Below are positions 22,344 through 30,278 of a stretch of 64,000 nucleotides of DNA, one piece after another. A program made the translations under genes and the position numbers. A model generated the notes under the pieces. The model was not told where the DNA came from. It worked only from the letters and a program-made list of their open reading frames with translations, and did no database searches. Origin of the DNA: Amarolinea aalborgensis (GTDB taxonomy: Bacteria; Chloroflexota; Anaerolineae; SSC4; Amarolineaceae); NCBI RefSeq assembly GCF_900491745.1, contig NZ_UETR01000007.1, positions 124,001 through 188,000 of the forward strand. Reading direction: 5' to 3'. Numbering within the stretch: the stretch's first letter is position 1; every line of letters starts with the position of its first letter.

Positions 22344-22372
22344 ATTGTACCACAAGGCGCGGTGGGCGGCAA
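22344..22372 (-). promoter_or_regulatory. Sigma-70-type promoter of lon
   Basis: On the minus strand: TTGCCG (22367-22372), a 17-base spacer and TACAAT (22344-22349). This gives a short leader ending at the lon ribosome-binding site. Confidence 0.6.
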
Positions 22373-22540
22373 TCACGGTTGGAGAGCTTGATAATTCTGA
22401 GCGATGGCCCCGGGTGTGAAGCCGGGCTGGGAGGCAATCAAAAGCCCCTGGGCGATTCGGCGAAACCGGTTACATCGGGTAAAATCACGACTTGAGCGCA
22501 AGGCCGGCCCAATGTACACGACACAGCAAGGAGCAAAGAG

Positions 22541-23200
22541 ATGGAGAAGATGAGCGAATCCGCGACAAGGCGCCTCACGGAGGAGAGCCTCGCCCAGTTT
22601 GCAGAAGACCTGGCGGCGGACAGCGCCGCCCCTGGCGGCGGCAGCGCGGCCGCCCTGGCCGGGGCCTTGGCGGCCGCGCTGACCGCGATGGTGGGCCGAT
22701 TGACAGCCGGCCGACCAAAGTTTGCAGGCGTGGATGCCGCGATGCGCGCGATCATACCCCAGGCCGATGCGCAGCGCCGCGCGCTGTTGGCTCTGGTGGA
22801 TGCCGACGCCGCAGCGTTCGAGGAGGTGATGGCCGCCTTCCGCTTGCCTAAGGAGAGCAGCGAGCAGAAAGCCGCGCGCACCGCCGCCATTCAGGCGGCC
22901 TACCGCCGGGCCGTGGACGTACCGCTGCAGACGTTGACTGCCGCAGCCGATCTGCTGCGTTTGCTGGTGATCGTGACTGAGGTTGGCAATCCCAATGCCA
23001 TTTCCGATGGCGGAGTAGGCGCCTTGCTGGCTGAAGCTGCGGCGCAGGGCGCAGCCCTCAATGTGCGCATCAACTTGACCAGCATTCAGGATGAGTCCTT
23101 CACCACGGCGACCGCCGCCCGCGTGGATGACCTGCTGGCTCAAACGGCGCAGCTGCGCGGCCAGGCCCTGGCGCAAGTGATGCAGAGGCTAACCTCTTGA
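22541..23200 (+). CDS. fchA: Cyclodeaminase/cyclohydrolase family protein (methenyl-THF cyclohydrolase-like)
   Basis: A 219-residue protein with AAGGAG (22528-22533) seven bases before the ATG. The signature APGGGSAAALAGALAAAL (residues 30-47) and the all-alpha pattern match the C-terminal cyclodeaminase domain of formiminotransferase-cyclodeaminase and stand-alone FchA. FchA converts 5,10-methenyl-tetrahydrofolate to 10-formyl-tetrahydrofolate or deaminates formimino-THF. The NPNAISDGGVGALLAEAAAQ segment also fits the family. No other folate or histidine-degradation gene lies beside it, so cyclohydrolase activity is the more general guess. Its stop overlaps the start of the next gene, implying translational coupling. 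Confidence 0.85.
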   Translation: MEKMSESATRRLTEESLAQFAEDLAADSAAPGGGSAAALAGALAAALTAMVGRLTAGRPKFAGVDAAMRAIIPQADAQRRALLALVDADAAAFEEVMAAFRLPKESSEQKAARTAAIQAAYRRAVDVPLQTLTAAADLLRLLVIVTEVGNPNAISDGGVGALLAEAAAQGAALNVRINLTSIQDESFTTATAARVDDLLAQTAQLRGQALAQVMQRLTS

Positions 23201-25332
23201 CGCGTGCCGAGCCTGGCATGACGCAGCGGCCGCCGCGCGCGGCCCTGGTCTTCCTGCTCTATCTCGTCATCACCCTGGCGCTGACGTTTCCCCTGGTCGT
23301 GCACCTCGGCGATGCGATTCCGGGCGACAGTTTCGATGGCTGGCAGAACTATTGGAACTTCTGGTGGTTGAAGCAGAGCCTGGTTGATCTGCCGCGCAAT
23401 CCGTATGTCACCGACATGCTGTACCATCCCACGGGGGTCAGCCTCTATTTTCACACCCTCAATCCGTTCAACGGCGTCGTGACCCTCCCGCTGCAACTTG
23501 CCGGTAACCTCTTCTTGGCGTACAACAGCGCCGTCCTGCTGGCTTTTGCTGCCGGCGGGCTGGGCGCGTATCTATTGACTCTGGCAACCTTCGCGCGTGG
23601 GGCTGTGTTTTCTGTCCCCAGGCCGCGGCCGTTCTGGCCGGCTTTTGTGGCGGGACTGATCTTCACCTTTTCGCCCTATCACCTGGCGCACCTGCTCGGC
23701 CACATGCAGTTGATCTCGTTGCAGTGGATTCCGTTTTATGTGCTCTACGTCGTGCGTGGACTGCAGCGCGCGCCGCGCGGCCCTCTCAGCCGCGCCGATC
23801 TGCTCAAGCCTGGTTTCTTCCTGCTTCTGGTCGGTTTGTGTGACTGGTACTATGTCCTCTACTGCCTCATCTTCACTGCCCTGGCCTTGCCCGCGGCCTG
23901 GCTGGCGCAATGGCGTGATCCGCGCCGCTCTGCCCGCAAGTTCATGACTGCGCTGCGCATGCTGACGGTGCCGCTTGCGTCCGGTCTTCTCTTCGCGCTC
24001 CTGGCCAGCCCCCTGTGGCTGCCGATGGTGCGCGAGGCGCGCGTTGCCAGCTTTATGGTGCCGCAGCGCAGCGAAGCGGTGCGCCTGTCGGCTGATCTCC
24101 TGGGTTTTCTGACCCCGCAAGGCTTTCATCCGTTGTGGGGGCAAGCCGTGCGCGCCTGGGCCGATCGTACCTTCACCAGCAGTTTCAGCGAATACACCAT
24201 CTTTGCTGGCTTCGTTCCCCTACTTCTCGCCGGCCTTGGCGTCTTGTTCGACTGGCGCCGCGCGCGTTTTTGGCTGTTGGTCATGTTGACTTTTGGCATC
24301 CTGGCTCTCGGCCCCGTGCTGCACATCGCTGGCCGCGCCGACATCATGCCCGGCGGAAGCGCGCTGCCCTTGCCGTATGCCTGGCTCTACGATCATGTGC
24401 CCTTCATGAGCATCGCGCGCAGCGTGAGCCGTTTCGATGTGATGGTCATGCTGGCCCTGGGCTTGCTCGCCAGCCGCGGGACGGCTGCACTCGTGGCGCG
24501 CCGACATTGGTTGGGGCCATTGGCAGCCGTGTTGGTGTTGTTTGAATTTTGGCCCGCGCCTTATCCCCTGTCGCCGCCAGACACGCCCGCCTGGTACAAC
24601 ACCCTGGCGCAGACGCCCGGCCACGGCGCGGTGCTCAATCTGCCCATGAACTGGGATCGGCCGGGCTATTTGCTCTATCAGACAGTGCACGGCCGCCCAT
24701 TGACCGTAGGTTACATCAGTCGCGATGACCCGCGCACACTGACCACGCGAGCGCCTGTCTTGCAATCGCTGCGCGCGCTGGGGCCTGATATTTTGGATGT
24801 TGACCTGGCGCGCGTGGGGCCAAGCGTTTTGAATTGGCTTGATGTGGAATGGGTGGTGCTCGATTTTTACAAAATGCCGGGTGAACGCGAACGCGCGCCT
24901 ACGGTCATGATGGCCGAGGCTATTGTGGCCCATGAGGCGCCCGCGTATGAGGATGAACGGCTGAAGGTGTACCAGGTCACGCGGCCGGCGCAGCCGGCGC
25001 CTTTTGCTGTCCTGGGCGAAGGTTGGGGCGAACGCGTGACCAGCGGGGACGACGTGTGGCGCGTCCTTGCGCCCACCGCCACGCTGCAGATCGTGCACGG
25101 CGCGGCCGCCGCAGCCCTGCAGGTCACCGTCAGCGGCCCGGCTGGGGCCACGCTGCGCATACACGGGCCAGATGGCGGGGTGGTCACGCAGATAGCATTG
25201 CATGCGCCCTGGCAAACCATCACGGCGCCGTTGGCGTTGGCCGGCGATGCTGTTTTGACTCTCCAGCACGATGCGCCCACGGGCGCTGTGCGCGTGGCCC
25301 GGCTGGCCGTGCTGCCTGCGCGTAGGAATTGA
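23197..25332 (+). CDS. Large GT-C-like polytopic membrane protein, function unknown
   Basis: A 711-residue protein. The TTG at 23197 overlaps the previous stop (TTGA) and has AGAGG eight bases upstream; an ATG at 23218 is an alternative. About ten hydrophobic segments span residues 10-460. The first loop after the leading segment contains DAIPGDSFDGWQNYWNFWWL, placed like the acidic loop of GT-C glycosyltransferases, which use lipid-linked sugars. The C-terminal 230 residues are soluble, with beta-strand character (LQVTVSGPAGATLRIHG). The gene probably acts in envelope glycosylation, but no donor or acceptor can be named. Coupling to the cyclodeaminase gene may be only positional. Confidence 0.7.
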   Translation: MTRAEPGMTQRPPRAALVFLLYLVITLALTFPLVVHLGDAIPGDSFDGWQNYWNFWWLKQSLVDLPRNPYVTDMLYHPTGVSLYFHTLNPFNGVVTLPLQLAGNLFLAYNSAVLLAFAAGGLGAYLLTLATFARGAVFSVPRPRPFWPAFVAGLIFTFSPYHLAHLLGHMQLISLQWIPFYVLYVVRGLQRAPRGPLSRADLLKPGFFLLLVGLCDWYYVLYCLIFTALALPAAWLAQWRDPRRSARKFMTALRMLTVPLASGLLFALLASPLWLPMVREARVASFMVPQRSEAVRLSADLLGFLTPQGFHPLWGQAVRAWADRTFTSSFSEYTIFAGFVPLLLAGLGVLFDWRRARFWLLVMLTFGILALGPVLHIAGRADIMPGGSALPLPYAWLYDHVPFMSIARSVSRFDVMVMLALGLLASRGTAALVARRHWLGPLAAVLVLFEFWPAPYPLSPPDTPAWYNTLAQTPGHGAVLNLPMNWDRPGYLLYQTVHGRPLTVGYISRDDPRTLTTRAPVLQSLRALGPDILDVDLARVGPSVLNWLDVEWVVLDFYKMPGERERAPTVMMAEAIVAHEAPAYEDERLKVYQVTRPAQPAPFAVLGEGWGERVTSGDDVWRVLAPTATLQIVHGAAAAALQVTVSGPAGATLRIHGPDGGVVTQIALHAPWQTITAPLALAGDAVLTLQHDAPTGAVRVARLAVLPARRN

Positions 25333-25353
25333 CGGTTTCACCGCCGGACAAAA

Positions 25354-25827
25354 TCAGGCCGACGCGTCTTCGTTGGTGATTTCAAGCTCGCTAAAGACCC
25401 GTATCAGGTCTGTATGCGAGATGATGCCAACCAAACGACCGTTTTCCACCACCGGCACTGGATTGACGTTCTTTTCCACCATCAGGGTGGCCACCTCTTC
25501 CACGTCGGTATCAGGGTGGCAGGTCTTAACAGGCGTGGACATAATGTCGCGAGCGGTCGTGCCAAAGATGCGACGCACAATTTCCTGGTACTCGCGTTGG
25601 CCGCCGAGGGGGATTTGCGCGTCGAGCAAGGGCAAATAGCGGGGATAGTGCGGTCGGGCATGGCGCGCAATCAGATCTACTTCTTTGACAATGCCCACCA
25701 TCGTATCGCCATCCATCACCGGCACGCCGCTGATGCCCAGCGTACGCAGGATGCGGGCAATTTCAGCAATGGGGGTGTCGGCTTGTACGATTACTACCTT
25801 GGTCGTCATGACGTCGCGGGCTTGCAT
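25354..25827 (-). CDS. CBS-domain pair protein
   Basis: A 157-residue protein with AAGGAGGG before the ATG. It consists almost entirely of two CBS motifs: MQARDVMTTKVVIVQADTPI through GISGVPVMDGDTMVGIVKEV, and TARDIMSTPVKTCHPDTDVE through NPVPVVENGRLVGIISHTDL. Such Bateman modules bind adenosine nucleotides and usually sense energy state or regulate a partner protein. The 50 residues between the halves (HYPRYLPLLDAQIPLGGQ) are a spacer common in stand-alone archaeal and Chloroflexi CBS proteins. The partner is unknown. It is convergent with the membrane protein gene, 21 bases apart. Confidence 0.9.
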   Translation of the reverse strand: MQARDVMTTKVVIVQADTPIAEIARILRTLGISGVPVMDGDTMVGIVKEVDLIARHARPHYPRYLPLLDAQIPLGGQREYQEIVRRIFGTTARDIMSTPVKTCHPDTDVEEVATLMVEKNVNPVPVVENGRLVGIISHTDLIRVFSELEITNEDASA

Positions 25828-26073
25828 GAGGCCCTCCTTGGGTATGATGCACCTTGATCTGCCAAATAGTCTACTACAACTATCTTACCAATCAATCGTG
25901 ATTTGTGCAAGGCCATTAGCGCCCGTCCGGCCCACGCCGTTGGATTGCGCCCAGATTGCCGAGCCTGGCAGTCGCCTGATCCGTCGCCAGGCAGCGTTTT
26001 GCACTCTTCCCCCATCGGCGCGCCGTTTGACAAAACTGAAATCGGCGGGTACGATGAACGAAAAGGGATGATC

Positions 26074-27189
26074 ATGCGACGAACCGTACGATGGATGACC
26101 TGCCTGCTGGCGCTGCTCGTGCTGGCTGCATGCAGCAACGATGACAAGACAGCCACGCCCTCTCCGCTCCCAACGCCCACACAGGCGATCACCGCAGCGC
26201 CTACGGCGACCATGACGCCGGATAGCGCGGCGGACACACCTGCGCTTGAGTTAGCGCCTGATGTCCAGGCCGCGATTGACGCCATGGGCCGCCTGATCAG
26301 TTACCGCACGCACACCCGGTACGATTTTTCCGAAAAGTCGAGCGCCAGCGTTGTCACTTCGGGCACGATCAGTATCACGGTGGAGTATGTGCAGCAGCCA
26401 CAGGAAGCCCAGCGGATTCTGATGGAAGGCACGGGCCTGGGCGCTGAAGACGGCGACGCCGGTCGCATGGAGGCCATTCGCATCGGCGCGACGACCTGGA
26501 CGAACCTGGGCGACGGTAATTGGATTCAATCGAGCGAGGATCCGGCAGCGCCCTTTCAGTCCGCCGGGCTGATCTATGACACGCCCGAGATGTTGGTCAG
26601 CATCGCGGATGCGCGTGCATTGGGCGCTGAAACGATCAATGGCCTGGTGAGCGATCACTATGAGTTCGATAAGCGCCATCTCAACATTGCTGCCATTGGC
26701 GAGATGGACGATGCCCAGGGCGAGTTTTGGCTGGCGCGTGAGGGCGGGTTCATCGTGCGTTATCGTTTGCAAGCGCATGGCAGCGACATCGAGTTGAGCG
26801 AGGGTGAGCGCGGGGAAGGCACGATCGCGTTGTTGTATGACGTGCTCGAAAGCAACGGGCCGGTGCACATCAGCGCGCCGCAAGCTGAGCTCGGCCCGCC
26901 CGGTTTTGCCGCCGGCGAATTTCCCTTGCCGACCGACGCGGAAACGAAGCTGACCAGCCGCAATTTCTCCTCATTTCTGACCGCGCAACCGCCCGCCCAG
27001 GTTGTGACTTTCTATCAGGACAGGCTGCCAGCCATCGGATGGCGTTTGCTGCCCGATGAAGGGTTTGCCTCGGCCGAGATCACCAGCCTGGTGTTCCAAA
27101 AGGCGAGCGACAAAATTGCCATCAGCATCACCCTGGATCAAGATACTGGTCATACCCAGATCCTGGTGTCAGCCGAAGACGCGCCGTAA
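26074..27189 (+). CDS. Lipoprotein, function unknown
   Basis: A 371-residue protein. ATG 26074 is chosen because AAAAGGG (26061-26067) lies six bases upstream. The signal peptide MRRTVRWMTCLLALLVLAAC has a lipobox with acylated C20. A Thr/Pro-rich tether follows, then a domain of alternating strands (TISITVEYVQQPQEAQRILM, TWTNLGDGNWIQS, VSDHYEFDKRHLNI) whose pattern recalls the LolA/LprG lipoprotein-localisation fold. The C-terminal 75 residues (VVTFYQDRLPAIGWRLLPDE) form a second small domain found in other secreted Chloroflexi proteins. It is likely anchored on the outer face of the cytoplasmic membrane. The fold assignment is tentative. Confidence 0.75.
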   Translation: MRRTVRWMTCLLALLVLAACSNDDKTATPSPLPTPTQAITAAPTATMTPDSAADTPALELAPDVQAAIDAMGRLISYRTHTRYDFSEKSSASVVTSGTISITVEYVQQPQEAQRILMEGTGLGAEDGDAGRMEAIRIGATTWTNLGDGNWIQSSEDPAAPFQSAGLIYDTPEMLVSIADARALGAETINGLVSDHYEFDKRHLNIAAIGEMDDAQGEFWLAREGGFIVRYRLQAHGSDIELSEGERGEGTIALLYDVLESNGPVHISAPQAELGPPGFAAGEFPLPTDAETKLTSRNFSSFLTAQPPAQVVTFYQDRLPAIGWRLLPDEGFASAEITSLVFQKASDKIAISITLDQDTGHTQILVSAEDAP

Positions 27190-27219
27190 ATCGGCGTTCC
27201 ACCCCCTCACGTCGGCGAC

Positions 27220-27248
27220 TTGCTAAAGTCAAGTTTGCCTGGTAAAGT
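27220..27248 (+). promoter_or_regulatory. Candidate promoter for the leader ORF and aminotransferase
   Basis: TTGCTA (27220-27225), a 17-base spacer and TAAAGT (27243-27248). It would give a leader of about 165 bases before the aminotransferase ATG. Confidence 0.45.
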
Positions 27249-27269
27249 ATCAGATAAAGGAGGCCGGTC

Positions 27270-27383
27270 GTGCCAATGATGTCACCGCGGCGCACCAAAC
27301 ATCGCGTCCCTCTTGGGCTCTATCGAAGCAAATGGGTGTTCACTGGCTGCCCGCATCAGGCGGGCGCGCTAAAGATGGAATGA
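27270..27383 (+). CDS. 37-codon leader-type ORF upstream of the aminotransferase
   Basis: GTG at 27270 is preceded by a full AAAGGAGG (27256-27263) at six bases, stronger than that of most genes here. The frame runs 37 residues (beginning MPMMSPRRTKHRV and ending AGALKME) to TGA 27381-27383, 37 bases before the aminotransferase start. It is basic, contains a tryptophan and has no recognised domain. A GC-rich hairpin (GCCCGC/GCGGGC, 27349-27365) lies inside its end. It may be a small protein or a regulatory leader peptide, or chance. Confidence 0.4.
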   Translation: MPMMSPRRTKHRVPLGLYRSKWVFTGCPHQAGALKME

Positions 27384-27420
27384 ACTTTGGTTTTCGATTT
27401 GGACAGAAGAGGAGAAGCAG

Positions 27421-28797
27421 ATGACAACAGCAACATTACCCGCAACGACCACCGCGTCTGTCAAAGGCCACGTAACGCACGTGCTGCCGGGCGCGAAGTC
27501 AGCCATGTTTGTGGCACGCGACCACCTGGCGCTTTCGCCGTCTTATACACGGTCGTACCCTTTTGTGATTGATCATGGACGCGGGGCCGAGGTATGGGAC
27601 GTAGACGGCAACCGTTTCATTGATTTCAATGCCGGCATTGCCGTGAACGCCACCGGCCACTGCCACCCGGCGGTGGTCGAAGCGATCAAGGCGCAGGCAG
27701 AGAAGTTCTTGCACTATTCGGGCACCGATTTTTATTACCCGGTGCAAATTGAGCTGGCGGAAAAGCTGGCGCAATTGGCGCCGATTAGCGAACCGTCGCT
27801 GGTGTTCTATACGAATTCCGGCGCTGAGGCGGTGGAAGCGGCGATCAAGCTTGCGCGCTACACCACGGGACGGCAGCGCCTGCTGGCGTTTCGCGGCGCG
27901 TTCCACGGCCGCACCATGGGCGCGCTGTCGCTCACGGCGTCGAAATATGTGCAGCGCCAGGGCTTTGCGCCTTTGATGCCCGGCGTGGAACACGTGGACT
28001 ATGGTTACTGCTATCGCTGCCCGGTGAACTTGACCTATCCAGGCTGCGGTATCGAGTGCGTGCATCGGATTGACACCGAGGTATTCCGCACCAACGTGCC
28101 GCCGCAAGAGGTGGCCGCTATTTTTGTGGAGCCCGTGCAGGGTGAAGGCGGCTATGTCGTGCCGCCGCTGGAATGGATGCAGGCGCTGCGCGCGCTGTGT
28201 GACAAACACGGCATCCTGTTGGTGGCCGATGAGGTGCAGAGCGGTTTTGGGCGCACGGGCAAAATGTTTGCCATGGAGCACTTTGGCGTTGAGCCGGACA
28301 TCATCTGCCTGGCCAAGGGGATTGCCAGCGGCATGCCCCTGGGCGCGATGGTGGCGCGCAAGCGCCTGATGACCTGGCCGCCGGGCGCGCACGCCAGCAC
28401 GTTTGGCGGCAATCCGGTCTCGTGCGCTGCGGCCATGGCAACGATCCAGTTGATCGAAGATGAATTCCTGGAGAACAGCCGTGTGCAAGGCGAATACCTG
28501 AAGGCGCGTTTGCAGGAGATGGCTGAGCGTCACCCCACGATCGGGGATGTGCGTGGCCTGGGGCTGATGGTGGGGGCGGAATTGGTGAGCGATAAGCGAA
28601 CGAAGGAACGCTATGGAGAACTGCGCAACGAGTTGGTGGATCAGTGTTACTTCCATGGCCTGCTCATTCTCGGTTGCGGTCCGAATACGATCCGTTTTGC
28701 GCCGCCGCTCATGATCCCACGTGATGTGATTGACGAGGGACTGGTCATTTTCGAGCGCGTGTTGAGCGAGCTTGAGGAAGTACACGGATTGGCGTAA
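27421..28797 (+). CDS. Class-III pyridoxal-phosphate aminotransferase (4-aminobutyrate aminotransferase-like)
   Basis: A 458-residue protein with GAGGAG (27409-27414) six bases upstream. Class-III signatures are present: VWDVDGNRFIDFNAGIAVNA, TNSGAEAVEAAIKLAR (phosphate binding), FHGRTMGALSLT, LLVADEVQSGFGRTGKMFA, and the PLP-binding K299 in ICLAKGIASGMPLG. It carries a cysteine cluster (C197, C200, C209, C213) in the GYCYRCPVNLTYPGCGIEC segment, known from archaeal-type GabT-like enzymes and amino-acid racemases of this fold rather than from E. coli GabT. The reaction is probably transfer of an omega-amino group to 2-oxoglutarate, or broad amino-acid transamination or epimerisation. The exact substrate is unresolved. 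Confidence 0.88.
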   Translation: MTTATLPATTTASVKGHVTHVLPGAKSAMFVARDHLALSPSYTRSYPFVIDHGRGAEVWDVDGNRFIDFNAGIAVNATGHCHPAVVEAIKAQAEKFLHYSGTDFYYPVQIELAEKLAQLAPISEPSLVFYTNSGAEAVEAAIKLARYTTGRQRLLAFRGAFHGRTMGALSLTASKYVQRQGFAPLMPGVEHVDYGYCYRCPVNLTYPGCGIECVHRIDTEVFRTNVPPQEVAAIFVEPVQGEGGYVVPPLEWMQALRALCDKHGILLVADEVQSGFGRTGKMFAMEHFGVEPDIICLAKGIASGMPLGAMVARKRLMTWPPGAHASTFGGNPVSCAAAMATIQLIEDEFLENSRVQGEYLKARLQEMAERHPTIGDVRGLGLMVGAELVSDKRTKERYGELRNELVDQCYFHGLLILGCGPNTIRFAPPLMIPRDVIDEGLVIFERVLSELEEVHGLA

Positions 28798-28864
28798 CGC
28801 CACTATACGGCAGCATGGTGCATGCTGACATAAGACAGAGATGGAACGCGAAAGGACGAACGAA

Positions 28865-29203
28865 GTGAACAATAATCACAATCATGATCACGATCATGAT
28901 CACGAGCACGACGAGGATGAAGAAGGTGTGGAAATCATCGTGCTGAGCGATGAGGATGGCAACGAGGAGGAGTTTGCTCTCGTGGAGGTCATCACGGTGG
29001 CCGATCAGAACTATGCGGTGTTGACGCCGCTGGATGATGAAGAAGGCGACGAAACCGACGATGAGGGCGATTCCGTGGCCGATGAGTCGCCGTTGATGAT
29101 TCTGCGCATCGAGCAAGAGGACGGTGAGGAAATTCTTGTCGAAATCGAAGACACAGACGAGTTCGAACGGGTGGTAGCCGCCTGGGAAGAGCAGACCGAG
29201 TAG
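28865..29203 (+). CDS. DUF1292 protein with histidine-rich N-terminus
   Basis: A 112-residue acidic protein. GTG 28865 has AAAGGA eight bases upstream; ATG 28841 in the same frame would add eight residues but lacks a good site. The N-terminus is an alternation of His and Asp/Glu (NHNHDHDHDHEHDEDEE), a plausible metal-binding tail. The core (VLSDEDGNEEEFALVEVITV, YAVLTPLDD, ILRIEQEDGEEILVEIEDTD) is the DUF1292/YrzB beta-sheet seen in Firmicutes and Chloroflexi. The function of the family is not established. A strong terminator follows at once. Confidence 0.8.
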   Translation: MNNNHNHDHDHDHEHDEDEEGVEIIVLSDEDGNEEEFALVEVITVADQNYAVLTPLDDEEGDETDDEGDSVADESPLMILRIEQEDGEEILVEIEDTDEFERVVAAWEEQTE

Positions 29204-29205
29204 CA

Positions 29206-29243
29206 AAAAGAGACGCCAGCTTGAGCTGGCGTCTCTTCTTTTT
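29206..29243 (+). terminator. Rho-independent terminator after the DUF1292 gene
   Basis: A 13-bp perfect stem (AAGAGACGCCAGC at 29208-29220 with its complement at 29225-29237), a TTGA loop, then CTTTTT. Confidence 0.92.
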
Positions 29244-29245
29244 AG

Positions 29246-29317
29246 CTGGGGGATAGGGACTCGAACCCCAACACGCAGATCCAGAGTCTGCTGTCCTGCC
29301 TATTAGACGATCCCCCA
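29246..29317 (-). tRNA. tRNA-Gln (anticodon CTG)
   Basis: On the minus strand the 72-base sequence folds into a full cloverleaf. The acceptor stem is TGGGGGA with TCCCCCA (U1-A72, as in tRNA-Gln), and the anticodon stem GCAGA/TCTGC encloses the loop CTCTGGA, with anticodon CTG at 29284-29282. The T arm carries GGTTCGAGTCC. Discriminator base G73 also fits glutamine. The 3' CCA is not encoded and must be added. The terminator of the convergent DUF1292 gene abuts its 3' end. Confidence 0.95.
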
Positions 29318-29399
29318 TTGCCGACGGCAGTGGGGGAATTTTAGCACAAGGGCCGCGCTGTGACAAATCTGTGGGGCGCGGCCAGAAATCAGGCGCGGC

Positions 29400-30173
29400 T
29401 CAGGCGAAGCGCCCCATGAACTTCTCAATCACGGTCACAAACTGGATCGGGGTCTCGTGCATGGGGTAATGGCCCGCATTGGACATCACATGCAGTTCTG
29501 CGTTGGGCAGCCATTGCATGATGGTGGCCTGCACGAATGCGGTCGGCACGCCGCCGTCATATTCACCCGTCATCGCGAGGAATGGCGTCTGGCAGCCAGC
29601 CACAGCGGCGGCAAAATCCTCGCCTGCCCACATGGTGAAATAGTCGCGATAAGCCTCTGGCGTGGTGGTGCGCAGCGATTCGCGAATCATGTGCTGTTCC
29701 CAAACCTTCGTATTGCGGTTGCCCGTCGTGACCATGCAAATCGTGCCGCGGTTGGCTGGAATCTCCCAGGCGGTCGAGAAAAGTTGATACCCGCCCTCAT
29801 CCAGGTCAATGCGACAGGCCGGCACAGGGCAGACGCCCACCGCGGCCTTGAGGCGATCGCTGTGGTGCGCGCAGAGGTACTGCGCGACCTTGCCCATCAT
29901 CGAGTGCCCCACAAAGAAGAACCTGTCCCATCCCAGGCTGTCAGCCAGGGCAATGACATCGGCCGCGACTTCGGCGTTGGTGTGCTGGCCGGCGATCGCC
30001 CTGGAGCCGCCGTAACCACGGGGGTCAGCAAAGCAGTAGGTAAATTGCTCTCGATCTAGCCAGTTATGAATCGGCTGAAAAACGCCGCGATCGCCCAACC
30101 AGCCGCCCATGACGATGACTCGTTGGGCGCCTTCCCCGATAGTCTCGTGCGCCAGAATCGCTGCTGCAGTCAT
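29400..30173 (-). CDS. Alpha/beta-hydrolase fold protein
   Basis: A 257-residue protein with GGGAGG six bases before the ATG. The oxyanion and strand pattern VIVMGGWLGDRGVFQPI and DPRGYGGSR is followed by the nucleophile elbow GHSMMG (S91). The acid is probably the Asp in MTGEYDGG and the base the His in NAGHYPMHETP, giving a complete catalytic triad. The length is that of single-domain esterases, C-C hydrolases and haloperoxidase-like enzymes. No signal peptide, so cytoplasmic. The substrate cannot be told from sequence. Confidence 0.88.
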   Translation of the reverse strand: MTAAAILAHETIGEGAQRVIVMGGWLGDRGVFQPIHNWLDREQFTYCFADPRGYGGSRAIAGQHTNAEVAADVIALADSLGWDRFFFVGHSMMGKVAQYLCAHHSDRLKAAVGVCPVPACRIDLDEGGYQLFSTAWEIPANRGTICMVTTGNRNTKVWEQHMIRESLRTTTPEAYRDYFTMWAGEDFAAAVAGCQTPFLAMTGEYDGGVPTAFVQATIMQWLPNAELHVMSNAGHYPMHETPIQFVTVIEKFMGRFA

Positions 30174-30278
30174 GTTGAACCTCCCTTGAAGAAAACGGAT
30201 GCAGGTTTGATGTTGCCAATCGGGTCACTGCGGTTTGGCCGCAGAATTTGCTTCGTTACGCCTGCGCCTTGGGCGCGC

